Assembly (NCBI GenBank): GCA_034401795.1
Contig: CM067365.1
Span: 8,104,343-8,168,342 of the forward strand
Origin: Chaetoderma sp. LZ-2023a
Lineage: Eukaryota > Mollusca > Caudofoveata > Chaetodermatida > Chaetodermatidae
Direction of reading: 5' to 3'
Length of the DNA: 64,000 bases
The position numbers and the translations under genes are program-made. Within the stretch, counting starts at the first letter, position 1; each line of letters starts with the position of its first letter. Below the pieces are notes generated by a model that saw nothing but the letters and a program-made list of their open reading frames with translations, ran no database searches and was not told the DNA's origin. This document shows, piece after piece, positions 63,612-64,000 of this stretch.

Positions 63612-64000
63612 GCAAGCTCTGAAATCTTAATTAAAATATCATTAATATTATTATTAATATTAATACGTACAATTGGTGTGTGGCCAGACGGGCACGTTCG
63701 TAAACCGAGATTTGGTAAGAGTAGCTTTGAAAATAATACCAACAAAACAATAACGGTAAGTTGTCAAAGGAAACGAGTGCTGATCTTTTTTGCCCTCTCT
63801 ATGCCAAAGGTATGAAATACCAGGCTGACTAATTACCCATGAATATACTAATCCAGTCTGAATCGAACCATGTTTATTATACAACAACACGTATACAAAC
63901 GCATTGATGTGCGAAAAATAGTCAATTTAGTATAAAAGCGAACACGTTTAGGCGTAAGTGGGAGAGGACCAAAATCTACTCTGAAAATATGTTTGCTGTT
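63612..64000. other. No supported gene
   Basis: Small frames on both strands (63459-63815 plus, 63890-63660 minus) lack motifs. ATTAATATTATTATTAATAT at 63639-63662 is a local palindrome. Confidence 0.35.

Overview
The window is AT-rich metazoan nuclear DNA. It holds the last two coding exons of a nuclear receptor of the ecdysone-receptor type (NR1H), one 673-codon single-exon gene of unknown function, and otherwise a dense, nested mass of transposable elements, palindromic MITEs, satellites and microsatellites. Introns with GT/AG borders, poly-A/poly-CA tracts, tRNA-derived SINEs, non-LTR and DIRS-type retrotransposons all say animal. The EcR-like sequence and the style of the repeats suggest a lophotrochozoan, most likely a mollusc; that is inference, not proof.

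Layout. 1-1.5 kb: 3' part of a broken non-LTR retrotransposon. 2-6.3 kb: EcR-like exons at 3384-3606 and 5988-6253 (+ strand), separated by a 2.4-kb intron packed with palindromic elements; earlier exons must lie left of the window. 6.5-16 kb: modular 'CCATCTTGG' repeats, a 29-bp satellite, and palindromic MITEs. 16149-28282: a 12.1-kb DIRS-like retroelement (inverted terminal repeats plus internal complementary region) that has been invaded by modular repeats, a hAT-like element with an 8-bp target duplication and a CR1-like retrotransposon. 28-40 kb: a tandem array, many MITEs and more modular repeats. 40436-46856: a second, better preserved DIRS-like retrotransposon on the minus strand with Gag-like region, RT, RNase H and tyrosine recombinase, all frameshifted, and textbook terminal structure. 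47-56 kb: CA, CTGC/CTGT and ACGC microsatellites, an inverted copy of the 29-kb array, two SINE copies, RTE/L1-like fragments and more MITEs. 56763-58784 (minus): the unknown single-exon gene. 59-64 kb: more MITEs.

The repeat families defined here from the sequence alone are: family A (about 200-240 bp, near-perfect palindromes with TTAA-CCC ends, about 20 copies); family B (about 270-410 bp, ends in CCTTTCC/GGAAAGG, central hairpin, and one or more TGACGTCA sites); family B2 (a hairpin variant of B); family D (260-330 bp, TTAA plus AGGTGCATATTCAC ends); family E (about 90-240 bp, CCTGATAACGC ends); family F (long modular 'GGCCATCTTGG' repeats); and TTAA-flanked elements with AGGGAACAC ends. 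The most informative observations are the two DIRS elements whose exact borders can be read from their internal complementary regions, and the spread of TGACGTCA-bearing palindromic MITEs around real genes.
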